A stretch of DNA of 35,784 nucleotides from an uncultured Alphaproteobacteria bacterium (lineage in GTDB: Bacteria; Pseudomonadota; Alphaproteobacteria; HIMB59; GCA-002718135). The translations under genes and the position numbers were made by a program. How positions within the stretch are numbered: position 1 is the stretch's first letter; each line of letters starts with the position of its first letter. This document shows positions 27,013 to 35,374 of this stretch, piece by piece. Where the stretch lies: contig CACIRR010000009.1 in assembly GCA_902589095.1 (NCBI GenBank), forward strand, positions 1 through 35,784. Direction: 5' to 3'. The notes below the pieces were generated by a model. It was not told the DNA's origin and did not search any database. It saw only the letters and a list, made by a program, of their open reading frames with translations.

Positions 27013-29939
27013 TGAACCCATTTAAAAATCAAAAAGAAATTGTAAAAACTTCACCGCGAGTAAGTGATGAAATAAAGCAAACCACCTGTTACATGTGTGC
27101 TTGCAGATGTGGGATTGATGTACACATGTTAGATAATCAAATTCGATACATTGAGGGTAACAAGAATCATCCTACAAATAAAGGAGTTCTTTGCGCAAAA
27201 GGCTCAGCGGGAATTATGCAGCAAAATTCTCCCGCTAAGTTATCCAAACCTCTTCTAAGAATTGGTGAGAGAGGCAAGGGAGAATTTAAAGAAATTGAGT
27301 GGGATGAAGCTATGCAAATAGCAACAACTTGGTTATCTGATATTAGAAATACAGATCCTAAAAAACTTGCCTTTTTTACTGGAAGAGATCAAAGCCAATC
27401 ATTAACTGGTTGGTGGGCTAATCAATTTGGAACTTGCAATTTTGCTGCCCACGGAGGTTTTTGTTCTGTTAACATGGCAGCAGCAGGACTTTATACAATT
27501 GGAGGGTCATTTTGGGAATTTGGTGAGGTCGATTGGGAACATACTAAATATTTTATTTTATTTGGATGTGCCGAAGATCATGACTCCAACCCAATAAAAA
27601 TGGGTTTGGGTAAATTAAAATCAAAGGTTGATAGTAAATTTGTTTCTGTGAATCCTGTAAAGACAGGCTATTCGGCTATTGCTGATGAGTGGATAGGTAT
27701 ACGGCCAGGTACTGATGGTTTATTTGTTCATAGTTTAATTTACGAGTTATTAAAATCTAATAAAGTAGATTGGAAGTACTTAAACAAATATACGAATGCT
27801 AATTGGCTGGTCTATAATAATCCCGGGAATAAAAAACATGGTTTATTTGCAAGAGATGAAAATAATCTTCCAGTTGTATACTGTAAAAATACTAAAATTG
27901 TTTCCTCTGATATAGAAAATACAAACTCTGCTTTTTTTGGAAAATATAAATATAATAATGTTGAGGTGATTCCTTCCTTTGAGTTTTTATCAAAGGAATA
28001 TTTAAATCCAAAATACAAACCAGAAAATATCTCCAAACTCATTGATATTGATGCAAAAGTAATAAAAAAAATTGCTGCAGAAATAGCTGAAACTGCTTTT
28101 GAAAAAGAAATAGAAATTAAAGTTGATTGGGAAGATCATAATGGAAAAAAACACTCATCTTTTAAAGGAAGACCAGTTTCAATGCATGCTATGAGAGGTA
28201 TTTCAGCTCATTCGAATGGATTTAATACATGTAAATTAATTCACATTCTTCAAACTTTAATTGGATCTATAGATGTACCAGGTGGGTTTAGGTACAAAGC
28301 GCCGTATCCAAAACATGTAGTACCTGGACCAAAACCTGCAGGTAAAATAGTAAAGCCTAACACTCCAATTGGAGGAATGCCATTAGGGTTTCCAACATCT
28401 CCTGAAGATCTTCTGACCGATGAAGATGAAAAACCACTAAGAATTGATAAAGCATACAGTTGGGAAAATCCATTATCTGCACATGGTTTAATGCATATGG
28501 TCATTAACAATGCTTGGAAGGGTGACCCATATAAAATTGATGTTCTTTTTATGTATATGGCAAATATGGCATGGAATTCATCAATGAATACCGAGGAGAC
28601 AATTAAAAAATTAACCGACAAAGACAAAGAAACTGGAGAGTATAAAATTCCTAAAATTATTTATAGTGATGCATATTATTCTGAAACGGTTCCTTATGCA
28701 GACCTTGTATTACCTGATACAACATATTTAGAGAGATGGGATTGTATATCTCTCTTGGATAGGCCCATCAGTTCTGCAGATAGTGCAGCCGATGCAATTC
28801 GACAACCAATTATAGAACCAACAAGAGATGTAAAACCATTTCAGGACGTACTAATTGAGCTTGGAGCAAGGTTAGGACTTCCAGGTTTTGTAAATGAAGA
28901 TATGTCGCCAAAATATCCAAATGGATACAGCGATTATATTGTTAATCACGAAAGACAACCTGGCATAGGACCCTTGGCGGGTTGGAGAGGAAACGGAAAT
29001 CAGTTTGGGAAAGGTGAAGTAAATAAAAATCAACTTGAAGAGTATATTCAAAATGGATGTTTTCATAATCATGAATTTAATGACAATCAAAAATATTATA
29101 AATTCACAAATAAGCATTATTTAAATTTCGCTCATGAAATGGGATGGATAAATAAAAAAGAACCTATTGTTATACAAATGTATAGTGAAGAAATGCAAAA
29201 ATTTAAACTTGCAGGTGAAGGTTATGGAGATAAAATTCCACCTGATCATTTAAAAGATAGGATCACAAAATATTTTAATCCTGTACCAACCTGGTATCAA
29301 CCATTTGAAGAAAAGATCAATAAAGAAAAGGGCAAAAGTTTTGATCTTTATGCGGTAACTCAAAGACCACCTCATATGTATCATTCATGGGGTTCACAAA
29401 ATGCGTGGTTAAGACAAATTACTAACCTTAATTATCTCTATATAAGTGAGTACATAGCTCAAGAAAATAATCTGAAAAATCTAGATTGGGTATGGCTAGA
29501 GAGCTTTAGTAATAAAATAAAAGTTCAATGTCGTGTTATGAAAGGTGTAAACAAGAATACTGTTTGGACATGGAATGCAATTGGAAAAAGAAAAGGTGCT
29601 TGGAATTTAAGTCCAGGAGCTCCTGAATCAAATAAAGGTTTTTTATTAAATCATCTCATTTCAGATGTGTTGCCTAATGAAGGTAATAGAAATTCACAGT
29701 TATCAAACTCAGACCCTATTACAGGTCAGGCTGCGTGGTACGATTTAAAAGTAAAAATATACAAATGTAAGGATGAAGAAATAGATGGTAAAATTTACCC
29801 TAATTTCGACACCATAAAAAATAAATCTCGAAAAAATATGTATATTAGTGATTATGGCAAACAGTTCACAAAAGAATTTAAAGATAATAATTTAACTTTA
29901 AATCAAGAATATATAGGAAATAGTAAAAATATAAAATGA
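27012..29939 (+). CDS. soeA: Molybdopterin oxidoreductase, SoeA-like sulfite dehydrogenase subunit
   Basis: Catalytic bis-MGD subunit (975 residues). The N-terminal [4Fe-4S] site is C26, C29, C33 and C61 (CYMCACRCG...CAKG). The Mo-proximal segment reads AAHGGFCSVNMAAAG, with Cys151 a plausible Mo ligand, and the cofactor-binding C-terminal domain is present. There is no twin-arginine signal, so it should face the cytoplasm, as does Allochromatium SoeA. With the four-cluster ferredoxin and DmsC/NrfD-type anchor that follow, and the exporter before it, sulfite:quinone oxidoreductase SoeABC is the best fit. Alternatives in the same superfamily (polysulfide/thiosulfate reductase, membrane formate dehydrogenase) are less consistent with context. 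Confidence 0.8.
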   Translation: MNPFKNQKEIVKTSPRVSDEIKQTTCYMCACRCGIDVHMLDNQIRYIEGNKNHPTNKGVLCAKGSAGIMQQNSPAKLSKPLLRIGERGKGEFKEIEWDEAMQIATTWLSDIRNTDPKKLAFFTGRDQSQSLTGWWANQFGTCNFAAHGGFCSVNMAAAGLYTIGGSFWEFGEVDWEHTKYFILFGCAEDHDSNPIKMGLGKLKSKVDSKFVSVNPVKTGYSAIADEWIGIRPGTDGLFVHSLIYELLKSNKVDWKYLNKYTNANWLVYNNPGNKKHGLFARDENNLPVVYCKNTKIVSSDIENTNSAFFGKYKYNNVEVIPSFEFLSKEYLNPKYKPENISKLIDIDAKVIKKIAAEIAETAFEKEIEIKVDWEDHNGKKHSSFKGRPVSMHAMRGISAHSNGFNTCKLIHILQTLIGSIDVPGGFRYKAPYPKHVVPGPKPAGKIVKPNTPIGGMPLGFPTSPEDLLTDEDEKPLRIDKAYSWENPLSAHGLMHMVINNAWKGDPYKIDVLFMYMANMAWNSSMNTEETIKKLTDKDKETGEYKIPKIIYSDAYYSETVPYADLVLPDTTYLERWDCISLLDRPISSADSAADAIRQPIIEPTRDVKPFQDVLIELGARLGLPGFVNEDMSPKYPNGYSDYIVNHERQPGIGPLAGWRGNGNQFGKGEVNKNQLEEYIQNGCFHNHEFNDNQKYYKFTNKHYLNFAHEMGWINKKEPIVIQMYSEEMQKFKLAGEGYGDKIPPDHLKDRITKYFNPVPTWYQPFEEKINKEKGKSFDLYAVTQRPPHMYHSWGSQNAWLRQITNLNYLYISEYIAQENNLKNLDWVWLESFSNKIKVQCRVMKGVNKNTVWTWNAIGKRKGAWNLSPGAPESNKGFLLNHLISDVLPNEGNRNSQLSNSDPITGQAAWYDLKVKIYKCKDEEIDGKIYPNFDTIKNKSRKNMYISDYGKQFTKEFKDNNLTLNQEYIGNSKNIK

Positions 29940-30676
29940 CATCTTTACCTGAAAAACAAAATAAAAAACTTGGACTTGTAATTGATTTAGATATTTGCGT
30001 TGGCTGCCATGCTTGTGCAGTAAATTGTAAAGAATGGAATACTTCAGGTCATTCATCGCCTCTACATGATATTGATCCTTACGGAGATGATCCTACTGGA
30101 GTATGGTTTAATAGAATTCATACTTTTGAAGTAGAGTCTGAAATAAATGGAAGTAAAACAGTTCATTTTCCTAAAAGTTGCTTGCATTGTAGTGATGCTC
30201 CTTGTGTTACAGTATGTCCAACTGGCGCCTCATACAAAAGAGAGGAAGATGGAATAGTTCTAGTAAACCCTGAAACATGCATAGGTTGTAAATTATGTTC
30301 ATGGTCTTGCCCTTACGGTGCAAGAGAATATGATGAAGAGGCCGGTATAATGAAAAAATGTACATTATGTGTAGATAAAATTTATAATGAAAATATCCCT
30401 GAAAGTGATCGAGTACCAGCATGTGTTTCTACATGTCCAGCAGGTGCCAGAAGTTTTGGAGATTTAGGTGATGAAAACTCTGATATATTCAAACTCGTAG
30501 AAGAGAGAAATGGCTATGATTTGATGCCTGAACAAGATTGCTTGCCAACAAATAAATATTTACCCCCAAGAGAAAAAAATAATCAATTTAAAAATGATGC
30601 ACTTAATTCCATAACTAATGATAATGATTTTTCTTTTGATACTTGGAAAGAAATTGTTGAAGATGCATCCAAGTAA
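29936..30676 (+). CDS. soeB: Four-cluster iron-sulfur subunit, SoeB-like
   Basis: Electron-transfer subunit (246 residues) linking the molybdenum subunit to the membrane anchor. Four ferredoxin-type Cys groups are visible: CVGCHACAVNC (21-31), CLHCSDAPCVTVCPTG, CIGCKLCSWSCPYGA and CTLCVDK...CVSTCPAGA. This is the DmsB/PhsB/SoeB arrangement. The ATG overlaps the soeA stop by four bases, and the end overlaps the start of soeC by 14. There is no export signal, which fits a cytoplasmic-side complex. Assignment to Soe rather than Dms rests on the partners. Confidence 0.82.
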   Translation: MTSLPEKQNKKLGLVIDLDICVGCHACAVNCKEWNTSGHSSPLHDIDPYGDDPTGVWFNRIHTFEVESEINGSKTVHFPKSCLHCSDAPCVTVCPTGASYKREEDGIVLVNPETCIGCKLCSWSCPYGAREYDEEAGIMKKCTLCVDKIYNENIPESDRVPACVSTCPAGARSFGDLGDENSDIFKLVEERNGYDLMPEQDCLPTNKYLPPREKNNQFKNDALNSITNDNDFSFDTWKEIVEDASK

Positions 30677-31604
30677 ATCAATAATTTTTTTTACTGTCAT
30701 GTCAGGTACTGGTTATGGGATAATTATTTGTCTATCATTTTTAGCGTTAATTGCAGAAATAAACTTTAGTTATGGTTTAAAATTATCACTTATTTTAATT
30801 AGTTTTTTATTTATCACCCTCGGCCTATTATCCTCTACTCTTCATTTAGGTCATCCTGAAAGAGCATGGAGATCATTTAGTCAATGGAGATCTTCTTGGT
30901 TATCAAGAGAAGGTTTGGCTGCAGTTTTGACATACATACCTCTAATGTTATTTTATTTATTATGGTTTCTTGAAATGGATATATTTAAATATTTTCTTTA
31001 TAGCGCTTCAATTTTGTCTGTGATTACAATTTACTGTACAGGGCAAATGTATGCGAGTTTAAAAACTGTACCTGCTTGGAACAATGTATATGTCACTCCA
31101 ATCTATTTAATTAATGGGCTATCTATTGGCTCTTTGAGCATTTATTGCCTAACACGTTTCTACGAGTATGAAATTCAACATTTGTATCAATTTACTCTAC
31201 TAAGTTTAGCTTTATGCTTAATGTTAAAAATTATTTATTGGTTTCACATTAGAACTAAGTCCACTAGCTCTATAAACACAGCAATTGGATTAGGAAAAGA
31301 TAATAAGGTATCGTTTTTTGAAGGGCCTCACACTGGAAAAAATTTTTTAACGACTGAGATGATTAATAAAATAAAAAAAGAAAAAGCAAATTTTTTAAGA
31401 TTATGCTTTATCATTCTTTCTTGCGTCTTACCTATTTATATGATTGTTCAAGAAGCAACGCTAATAATCGATGCTTTTATATTAAAATTATCTTTTTTTA
31501 TTACTTTAGTTTTTGCGCTAATTGGAATGCTGATTGAAAGATACTTATTTTTTATCCAAGCAAAACATGTTGTCAGTTTATATTATGGAGAAAATAAAGT
31601 TTAA
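30663..31604 (+). CDS. soeC: DmsC/NrfD-type membrane anchor, SoeC-like
   Basis: Inner-membrane quinone-reactive anchor of the complex, 313 residues from the ATG at 30663 (MHPSKSIIFF). A longer frame from 30618 exists but would lie inside soeB without a convincing start. It has about eight hydrophobic helices and the cytoplasmic-loop signature LHLGHPERAWRSFSQWRSSWLSREG, characteristic of the DmsC family seen in sulfite dehydrogenase clusters. No haem-binding His pattern was identified. Electrons from sulfite would enter the quinone pool here. Confidence 0.82.
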   Translation: MHPSKSIIFFTVMSGTGYGIIICLSFLALIAEINFSYGLKLSLILISFLFITLGLLSSTLHLGHPERAWRSFSQWRSSWLSREGLAAVLTYIPLMLFYLLWFLEMDIFKYFLYSASILSVITIYCTGQMYASLKTVPAWNNVYVTPIYLINGLSIGSLSIYCLTRFYEYEIQHLYQFTLLSLALCLMLKIIYWFHIRTKSTSSINTAIGLGKDNKVSFFEGPHTGKNFLTTEMINKIKKEKANFLRLCFIILSCVLPIYMIVQEATLIIDAFILKLSFFITLVFALIGMLIERYLFFIQAKHVVSLYYGENKV

Positions 31605-31605
31605 A

Positions 31606-32349
31606 ATGATTAGCAAAAAGTTTCTATTAATCATATTTTTTGTTACAACTTTTTTCCTTAAAATAGTTTCAGCTGAAGCATACTTTGACCTTTCAGAAAA
31701 TAATATTAAAATCGAAACAGATTTCAATGGAAAAGAAATAATTATATTTGGTATATTATATGAAGACCAAGACACCCTTATAACTATTAAAGGCCCTGAA
31801 AAAAATGCATTAATCCAAAAAAAAGAAAGAATATTAGGTTTTTGGTTTAACACTAAGCAAATCACTTACAACAAAATACCTAGTATTTTTTTTATAGCAT
31901 CATCTAGAAATCTAAAAGATATTCTTCCTATGTCCACAATAATAAAAGAAGAGCTTAGTTTTGATTTATTGCTAGAAAATAAACTATCAAAAAGAAATTT
32001 TATCTCAGACATTTCTCTTGATGATTGGAAAAATAACTTCGTTAGAATAAAAAAAGATAAGAGCTTATTTAAGGAATACAATGTAGAAAAAATAGAGAAC
32101 AAACTTTTTCAAACAAGAGTGTTTTTCCCAGCTGAGTCAATTCCAGGAGAGTACTTAGTTAACGTGTATCAAATAAAAAATAATGTTATTTTAAATAAAA
32201 AAGAAAAAATTATTACTCTAAAAAAATCAGGGATTGGAAGTCAGATATATGATTTTGCACACAAGAATGCTGCAGCTTATGGTTTGTTTGCAATCATATT
32301 TGCTATATTATCTGGTTTTCTAGCCGCTACATTATTTAGGAGGTCTTAA
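31606..32349 (+). CDS. Alph_Pro_TM (TIGR02186)-like membrane protein
   Basis: A 247-residue protein of unknown function. It has an N-terminal export signal (MISKKFLLIIFFVTTFFLKIVSA, cleavage likely just after A) and a periplasmic domain of about 190 residues rich in beta-type pattern (KEIIIFGILY, DTLITIKGPE, RVFFPAESIPGEYLVNVY). One C-terminal helix (YGLFAIIFAILSGFLAATLF) ends in RRS. Overall layout matches the alphaproteobacterial Alph_Pro_TM family, recognised from memory. It starts two bases after soeC and its stop overlaps the usp-like gene (TAATG), so it belongs to the sulfite cluster. Starts 24 codons upstream are possible, but the chosen ATG gives the cleanest signal. A role with the exporter or dehydrogenase is inferred. 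Confidence 0.75.
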   Translation: MISKKFLLIIFFVTTFFLKIVSAEAYFDLSENNIKIETDFNGKEIIIFGILYEDQDTLITIKGPEKNALIQKKERILGFWFNTKQITYNKIPSIFFIASSRNLKDILPMSTIIKEELSFDLLLENKLSKRNFISDISLDDWKNNFVRIKKDKSLFKEYNVEKIENKLFQTRVFFPAESIPGEYLVNVYQIKNNVILNKKEKIITLKKSGIGSQIYDFAHKNAAAYGLFAIIFAILSGFLAATLFRRS

Positions 32350-32822
32350 TGAATGATAATAGATATATATTAGTTATTGCTGATGAGTCACCAGAAATGG
32401 AAATTGCTCTAGAATATGCATGTGCGAGATCAAAAAAAACAAGTCGTAAAATAATTATTGCAACATTTATAGAGCCCTTAGATGTTTTAACAACTCAAGG
32501 TGTAACGGAAATAATGAAAAATGAAGCTAGAGAAGAAGCAGAAAAAATTCTCCAAAAAGCAGCGAGTTATGTTAAAGAAAAAACAGGCGAAATGCCTGCA
32601 TTAGCAGTGCGAGAGGGAGAGACCATTACAGAACTAAAAAAACTTATTGATGAAGAAAAAAATATTAACGTCTTAGTTTTAGCAGCAAACTCTGATCCAA
32701 AGAGCAAAGAATCAAATGTCATTATAAACTCTTTGGTTAGTCAAGAAATAACAAATCTGAGAGTACCTGTTATGATTGTTCCTGGCAACTTTTCAAAAGA
32801 TCATATTGCTTTAATAACGTAG
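32349..32822 (+). CDS. Universal stress protein (UspA) family
   Basis: Cytoplasmic 157-residue alpha/beta protein. It opens YILVIADESPEMEIALEYACARSKKTSRKIIIATFIEPLD and has a Usp-like second half (VREGETITELKKLIDEEKNINVLVLAA...RVPVMIVPG). The usual ATP-binding pattern, G-x2-G-x9-G-S/T after the fourth strand, is not present: that place reads ANSDPKSKESNVIINSLVSQE. It is therefore likely a non-ATP-binding type. It is the last clear member of the sulfite-related run, overlapping the membrane protein gene by one base and abutting pyrE with no gap. Function unknown. Confidence 0.8.
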   Translation: MNDNRYILVIADESPEMEIALEYACARSKKTSRKIIIATFIEPLDVLTTQGVTEIMKNEAREEAEKILQKAASYVKEKTGEMPALAVREGETITELKKLIDEEKNINVLVLAANSDPKSKESNVIINSLVSQEITNLRVPVMIVPGNFSKDHIALIT

Positions 32823-33458
32823 ATGTCGGAAATAATAGCTGAAAAATTAATTGATATAGAGTCTGTAAAATTTTCTTTTGAAAATCATTTTACTCTAACT
32901 TCAGGCTTAAAATCTCCTGTTTATGTAGATTGTCGTAAAATTATTTCATTTTTAGATGAAAGAGAATTCATTATGAATGAGGCTTTAAATTATTTTGAAA
33001 AAAACAAAATTAAATTTGATTTAGTCGCCGGAGGTGAAACCGCAGGTATTCCTTATGCTGCTATAATCTCTGAAAAAATTAAAAAGCCAATGGTTTATAT
33101 AAGAAAAAAACCAAAAGGATTTGGTCAAAACCAACAAATCGAGGGAAATTTTAAAAAAAAAGAAAAGGCTATTTTAATTGAAGATTTGGCCACTGACGGG
33201 GGAAGTAAAGTTGTATTTGTTGAAGCTATGAGAAAAGCTGGATTAATAGTAAATGATATTTTTGTAATCTTTTATTATGATATCTTTAATTTAGAAAACT
33301 CTGTGCTATCAAAATTAAATGTTAATATTCATTCTCTTTGTACATGGAAAGACATTATATCGGTTATAGAAAAGAAAAATTCTTATAAAGAAAATGATAT
33401 AAAAAACTTAAAAAAATTCCTATCTAATCCAGATGATTGGAGAAAAGATAATGCCTGA
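32823..33458 (+). CDS. pyrE: Orotate phosphoribosyltransferase
   Basis: Converts orotate and PRPP to orotidine 5'-phosphate in pyrimidine biosynthesis. The 211-residue product has the N-terminal FTLTSGLKSPVYVDCRKI segment, the VAGGETAGIPYAA loop, the KKPKGFGQNQQIEG loop and the PRPP motif AILIEDLATDGGSK (about 117-130). The ATG directly follows the stop of the upstream gene, and the stop lies within the following gene (8-base overlap). Its place in this operon is probably one of packing rather than function. Confidence 0.93.
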   Translation: MSEIIAEKLIDIESVKFSFENHFTLTSGLKSPVYVDCRKIISFLDEREFIMNEALNYFEKNKIKFDLVAGGETAGIPYAAIISEKIKKPMVYIRKKPKGFGQNQQIEGNFKKKEKAILIEDLATDGGSKVVFVEAMRKAGLIVNDIFVIFYYDIFNLENSVLSKLNVNIHSLCTWKDIISVIEKKNSYKENDIKNLKKFLSNPDDWRKDNA

Positions 33459-33888
33459 TATAATTTTAGTAAGTGGTGGATTTGATCCTATCCATAGCGG
33501 ACATATAAAATTAATCAATGAAGCGAATAAATATGGTGATGTAGTTGTGTTATTAAATTCTGATCAGTGGTTAAGAAATAAAAAAGGGAAAGAATTTCTT
33601 CCATTTGCTGAAAGAAAAATAATTATGCAAAATTTAAAAGGTGTCCTCGATGTAATTGAGTTTGATGATAGTGATAGAACTTGTGTTAATGGAATAAAAA
33701 AAGCAAAATCAATCTACAAAGACAGTATAATTAAATTTGCAAATGGCGGCGATAGAAATGACAACACTACACCTGGACCTGAACAAGAATTTTGTAATAA
33801 AAATGATATTGAAACACTATTTGGTATTGGTGGAGACAACAAATCAAATTCTAGTTCATGGATCTTGAAAAAATGGAAAGAAAAATAA
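33451..33888 (+). CDS. Small cytidylyl/adenylyltransferase-like protein
   Basis: A 145-residue protein from the ATG at 33451. It starts with the nucleotidyltransferase motif SGGFDPIHSGHIKLI (HxGH class, like glycerol-3-phosphate cytidylyltransferase and RfaE/HldE C-terminal domains) and has a C-terminal SNSSSWILKKW, compatible with the family's ISST-type motif. The middle segment (FANGGDRNDNTTPGPEQEFC) is uncommon in my experience. The substrate cannot be told from the sequence. It overlaps pyrE by eight bases, and the convergent pdxH ends at the very next base. Confidence 0.78.
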   Translation: MPDIILVSGGFDPIHSGHIKLINEANKYGDVVVLLNSDQWLRNKKGKEFLPFAERKIIMQNLKGVLDVIEFDDSDRTCVNGIKKAKSIYKDSIIKFANGGDRNDNTTPGPEQEFCNKNDIETLFGIGGDNKSNSSSWILKKWKEK

Positions 33889-34491
33889 TTAGGGGTATAA
33901 TTTTTTAGTTACCCATATATTATCAGTATTAGTATATATTATTCGATCATGAACTCTGTAAGGCATCTCTTGCCAAAACTCAATTAAACGTGGAATTACT
34001 AAATAACCATTCCAATGTGTTGGACGTGGGATATCTTTATCTTTGAATTTCTTTTCAAACTTTTCTATACTGTCTAAAAGCTCTTCTCTAGAAGACAAGT
34101 CTGCACTTTGATTAGAAGACCAAGCCCCAATTTGACTTCCTCTGGGTCGAGATTTGAAATATGAATCCGCAACACTGTCGCTTACAGTATTTGCATTTCC
34201 CTCTATTCTTATTTGTCTATTTTGTGTTTTCCAATGGAAATTAAGAGCGACATTGTTATTAATCTCTATTGAAGTGCCTTTTTTACTATTTGAGTTTGTG
34301 TAAAAAACAAAACCATTTTGGTCATATGATTTTAAAAGAACGACCCTTGAAGATGGTTGATTGTTATAGACTGTAGATAAGGTCATAGCATTTGGATCAT
34401 TTATCTCTGTTTCACAAGCTAAATCATACCACTTTTTAAATAATTCAAATGGATCCTTTATTTGTTCAATTAAATCTTTGTGCTTTAACAT
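33889..34491 (-). CDS. pdxH: Pyridoxine/pyridoxamine 5'-phosphate oxidase
   Basis: FMN enzyme making pyridoxal 5'-phosphate. The 200-residue product has the substrate and FMN elements AMTLSTVYNNQPSSRVVLLKSYD, FYTNSNSKKG, LNFHWKTQNRQIRIEG and SRPRGSQIGAWSSNQS. The C-terminus carries the conserved PTHWNGYLVIPRLIEFWQ, then DRIIY. In many relatives the last segment reads R-L-H-D-R; here it is RVHDR, intact. It is transcribed alone on the minus strand, with its start 61 bases from fabI and its stop abutting the nucleotidyltransferase gene. Confidence 0.94.
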   Translation of the reverse strand: MLKHKDLIEQIKDPFELFKKWYDLACETEINDPNAMTLSTVYNNQPSSRVVLLKSYDQNGFVFYTNSNSKKGTSIEINNNVALNFHWKTQNRQIRIEGNANTVSDSVADSYFKSRPRGSQIGAWSSNQSADLSSREELLDSIEKFEKKFKDKDIPRPTHWNGYLVIPRLIEFWQEMPYRVHDRIIYTNTDNIWVTKKLYP

Positions 34492-34518
34492 TTTCGATAT
34501 TTTAAGTATTAAGACTAA

Positions 34519-34524
34519 TATAAT
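34519..34524 (+). promoter_or_regulatory. Possible -10 box for fabI
   Basis: An exact TATAAT lies 29 bases before the fabI ATG in the divergent pdxH-fabI space. No good -35 is found at 16-18 bases upstream, so confidence is low. The AT-rich background gives such matches by chance. Confidence 0.35.
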
Positions 34525-34552
34525 CTTTAAAATAATAAAAAATAGGTATTAA

Positions 34553-35374
34553 ATGTTAATGCGAGGAAAAAAAGGGTTAATCATGGGGGTGGCTAACGAT
34601 AGGTCAATTGCCTGGGGAATAGCAAAATCATTAGCTGATAATGGAGCTTCTATTGCTCTTACTTATCAAGGTGAAGCGCTTAAGAAAAGAGTGGAACCGC
34701 TAGCACAATCAATAAATTCAGACATTTTAATACCTTGCGATGTTGCAGATTCACTAAGTATGGAAAACGTTTTTAAAACTCTTAAGGAAAAATGGGGTCA
34801 ACTTGATTTCTTAGTTCATGGCATTGGTTTTTCAAATAAAGATGAACTAAGAGGTAAATATTACAATACAACATCAGAAAATTTTAATCAAACGATGCAT
34901 ATTTCATGCTACTCTTTCACTGAAGCTTGTAGATTAGCTGAACCTCTGATGAATGAGGGAGGCTCTATTTTAACTTTAACGTATTACGGAGCAGAACAAG
35001 TAATGCCTCACTATAATGTTATGGGTGTTGCGAAGGCAGCTTTAGAAGCTAGTGTTAGATACTTAGCGGTTGATCTAGGCGAAAAAAATGTAAGAGTTAA
35101 CGCCATAAGTGCTGGTCCAATTAAAACTTTAGCAGCTTCTGGAATTGGAGATTTTAGATTCATTTTAAAATGGAATGAATTAAATGCACCATTAAAAAGA
35201 AATGTTAATCAAAATGATGTAGGCAACTCTGCATTATATCTTTTGAGTGATTTAGGAAGTGCTGTAACTGGAGAAATACAGCATGTTGACTGTGGTTATC
35301 ATACTGTTGGAATGGTAGCTGTGGATGAAGCTGATAAAGTATCAGATTTATTAAGTGAATTTAATAATAAATAA
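34553..35374 (+). CDS. fabI: Enoyl-[acyl-carrier-protein] reductase (NADH)
   Basis: Last reductive step of each fatty-acid elongation cycle; target of triclosan-type inhibitors. The 273-residue short-chain dehydrogenase has the FabI-specific nucleotide motif [16 protein letters not shown] near the N-terminus. The catalytic Tyr and Lys pattern is in [21 protein letters not shown]. The segment [16 protein letters not shown] is typical of FabI rather than other SDRs. The start could be M1 or M3 (MLMRGKKG). It precedes aroC with a one-base TAATG overlap. Confidence 0.95.
   Translation: MLMRGKKGLIMGVANDRSIAWGIAKSLADNGASIALTYQGEALKKRVEPLAQSINSDILIPCDVADSLSMENVFKTLKEKWGQLDFLVHGIGFSNKDELRGKYYNTTSENFNQTMHISCYSFTEACRLAEPLMNEGGSILTLTYYGAEQVMPHYNVMGVAKAALEASVRYLAVDLGEKNVRVNAISAGPIKTLAASGIGDFRFILKWNELNAPLKRNVNQNDVGNSALYLLSDLGSAVTGEIQHVDCGYHTVGMVAVDEADKVSDLLSEFNNK

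Noticed and set aside
28250-28627. Minus-strand 125-codon frame within soeA
   Set aside because: Antisense to the molybdopterin domain; low-complexity product without known motif.
30618-30662. Upstream extension of soeC
   Set aside because: It adds 15 residues inside soeB from a poor start; the ATG at 30663 directly gives a DmsC-like N-terminus.
27012-31604. Calling the complex a DMSO reductase or membrane formate dehydrogenase
   Set aside because: No twin-arginine signal, a DmsC-type anchor with the sulfite-cluster loop signature, and the TauE/SafE neighbour favour SoeABC; the alternative cannot be fully excluded.
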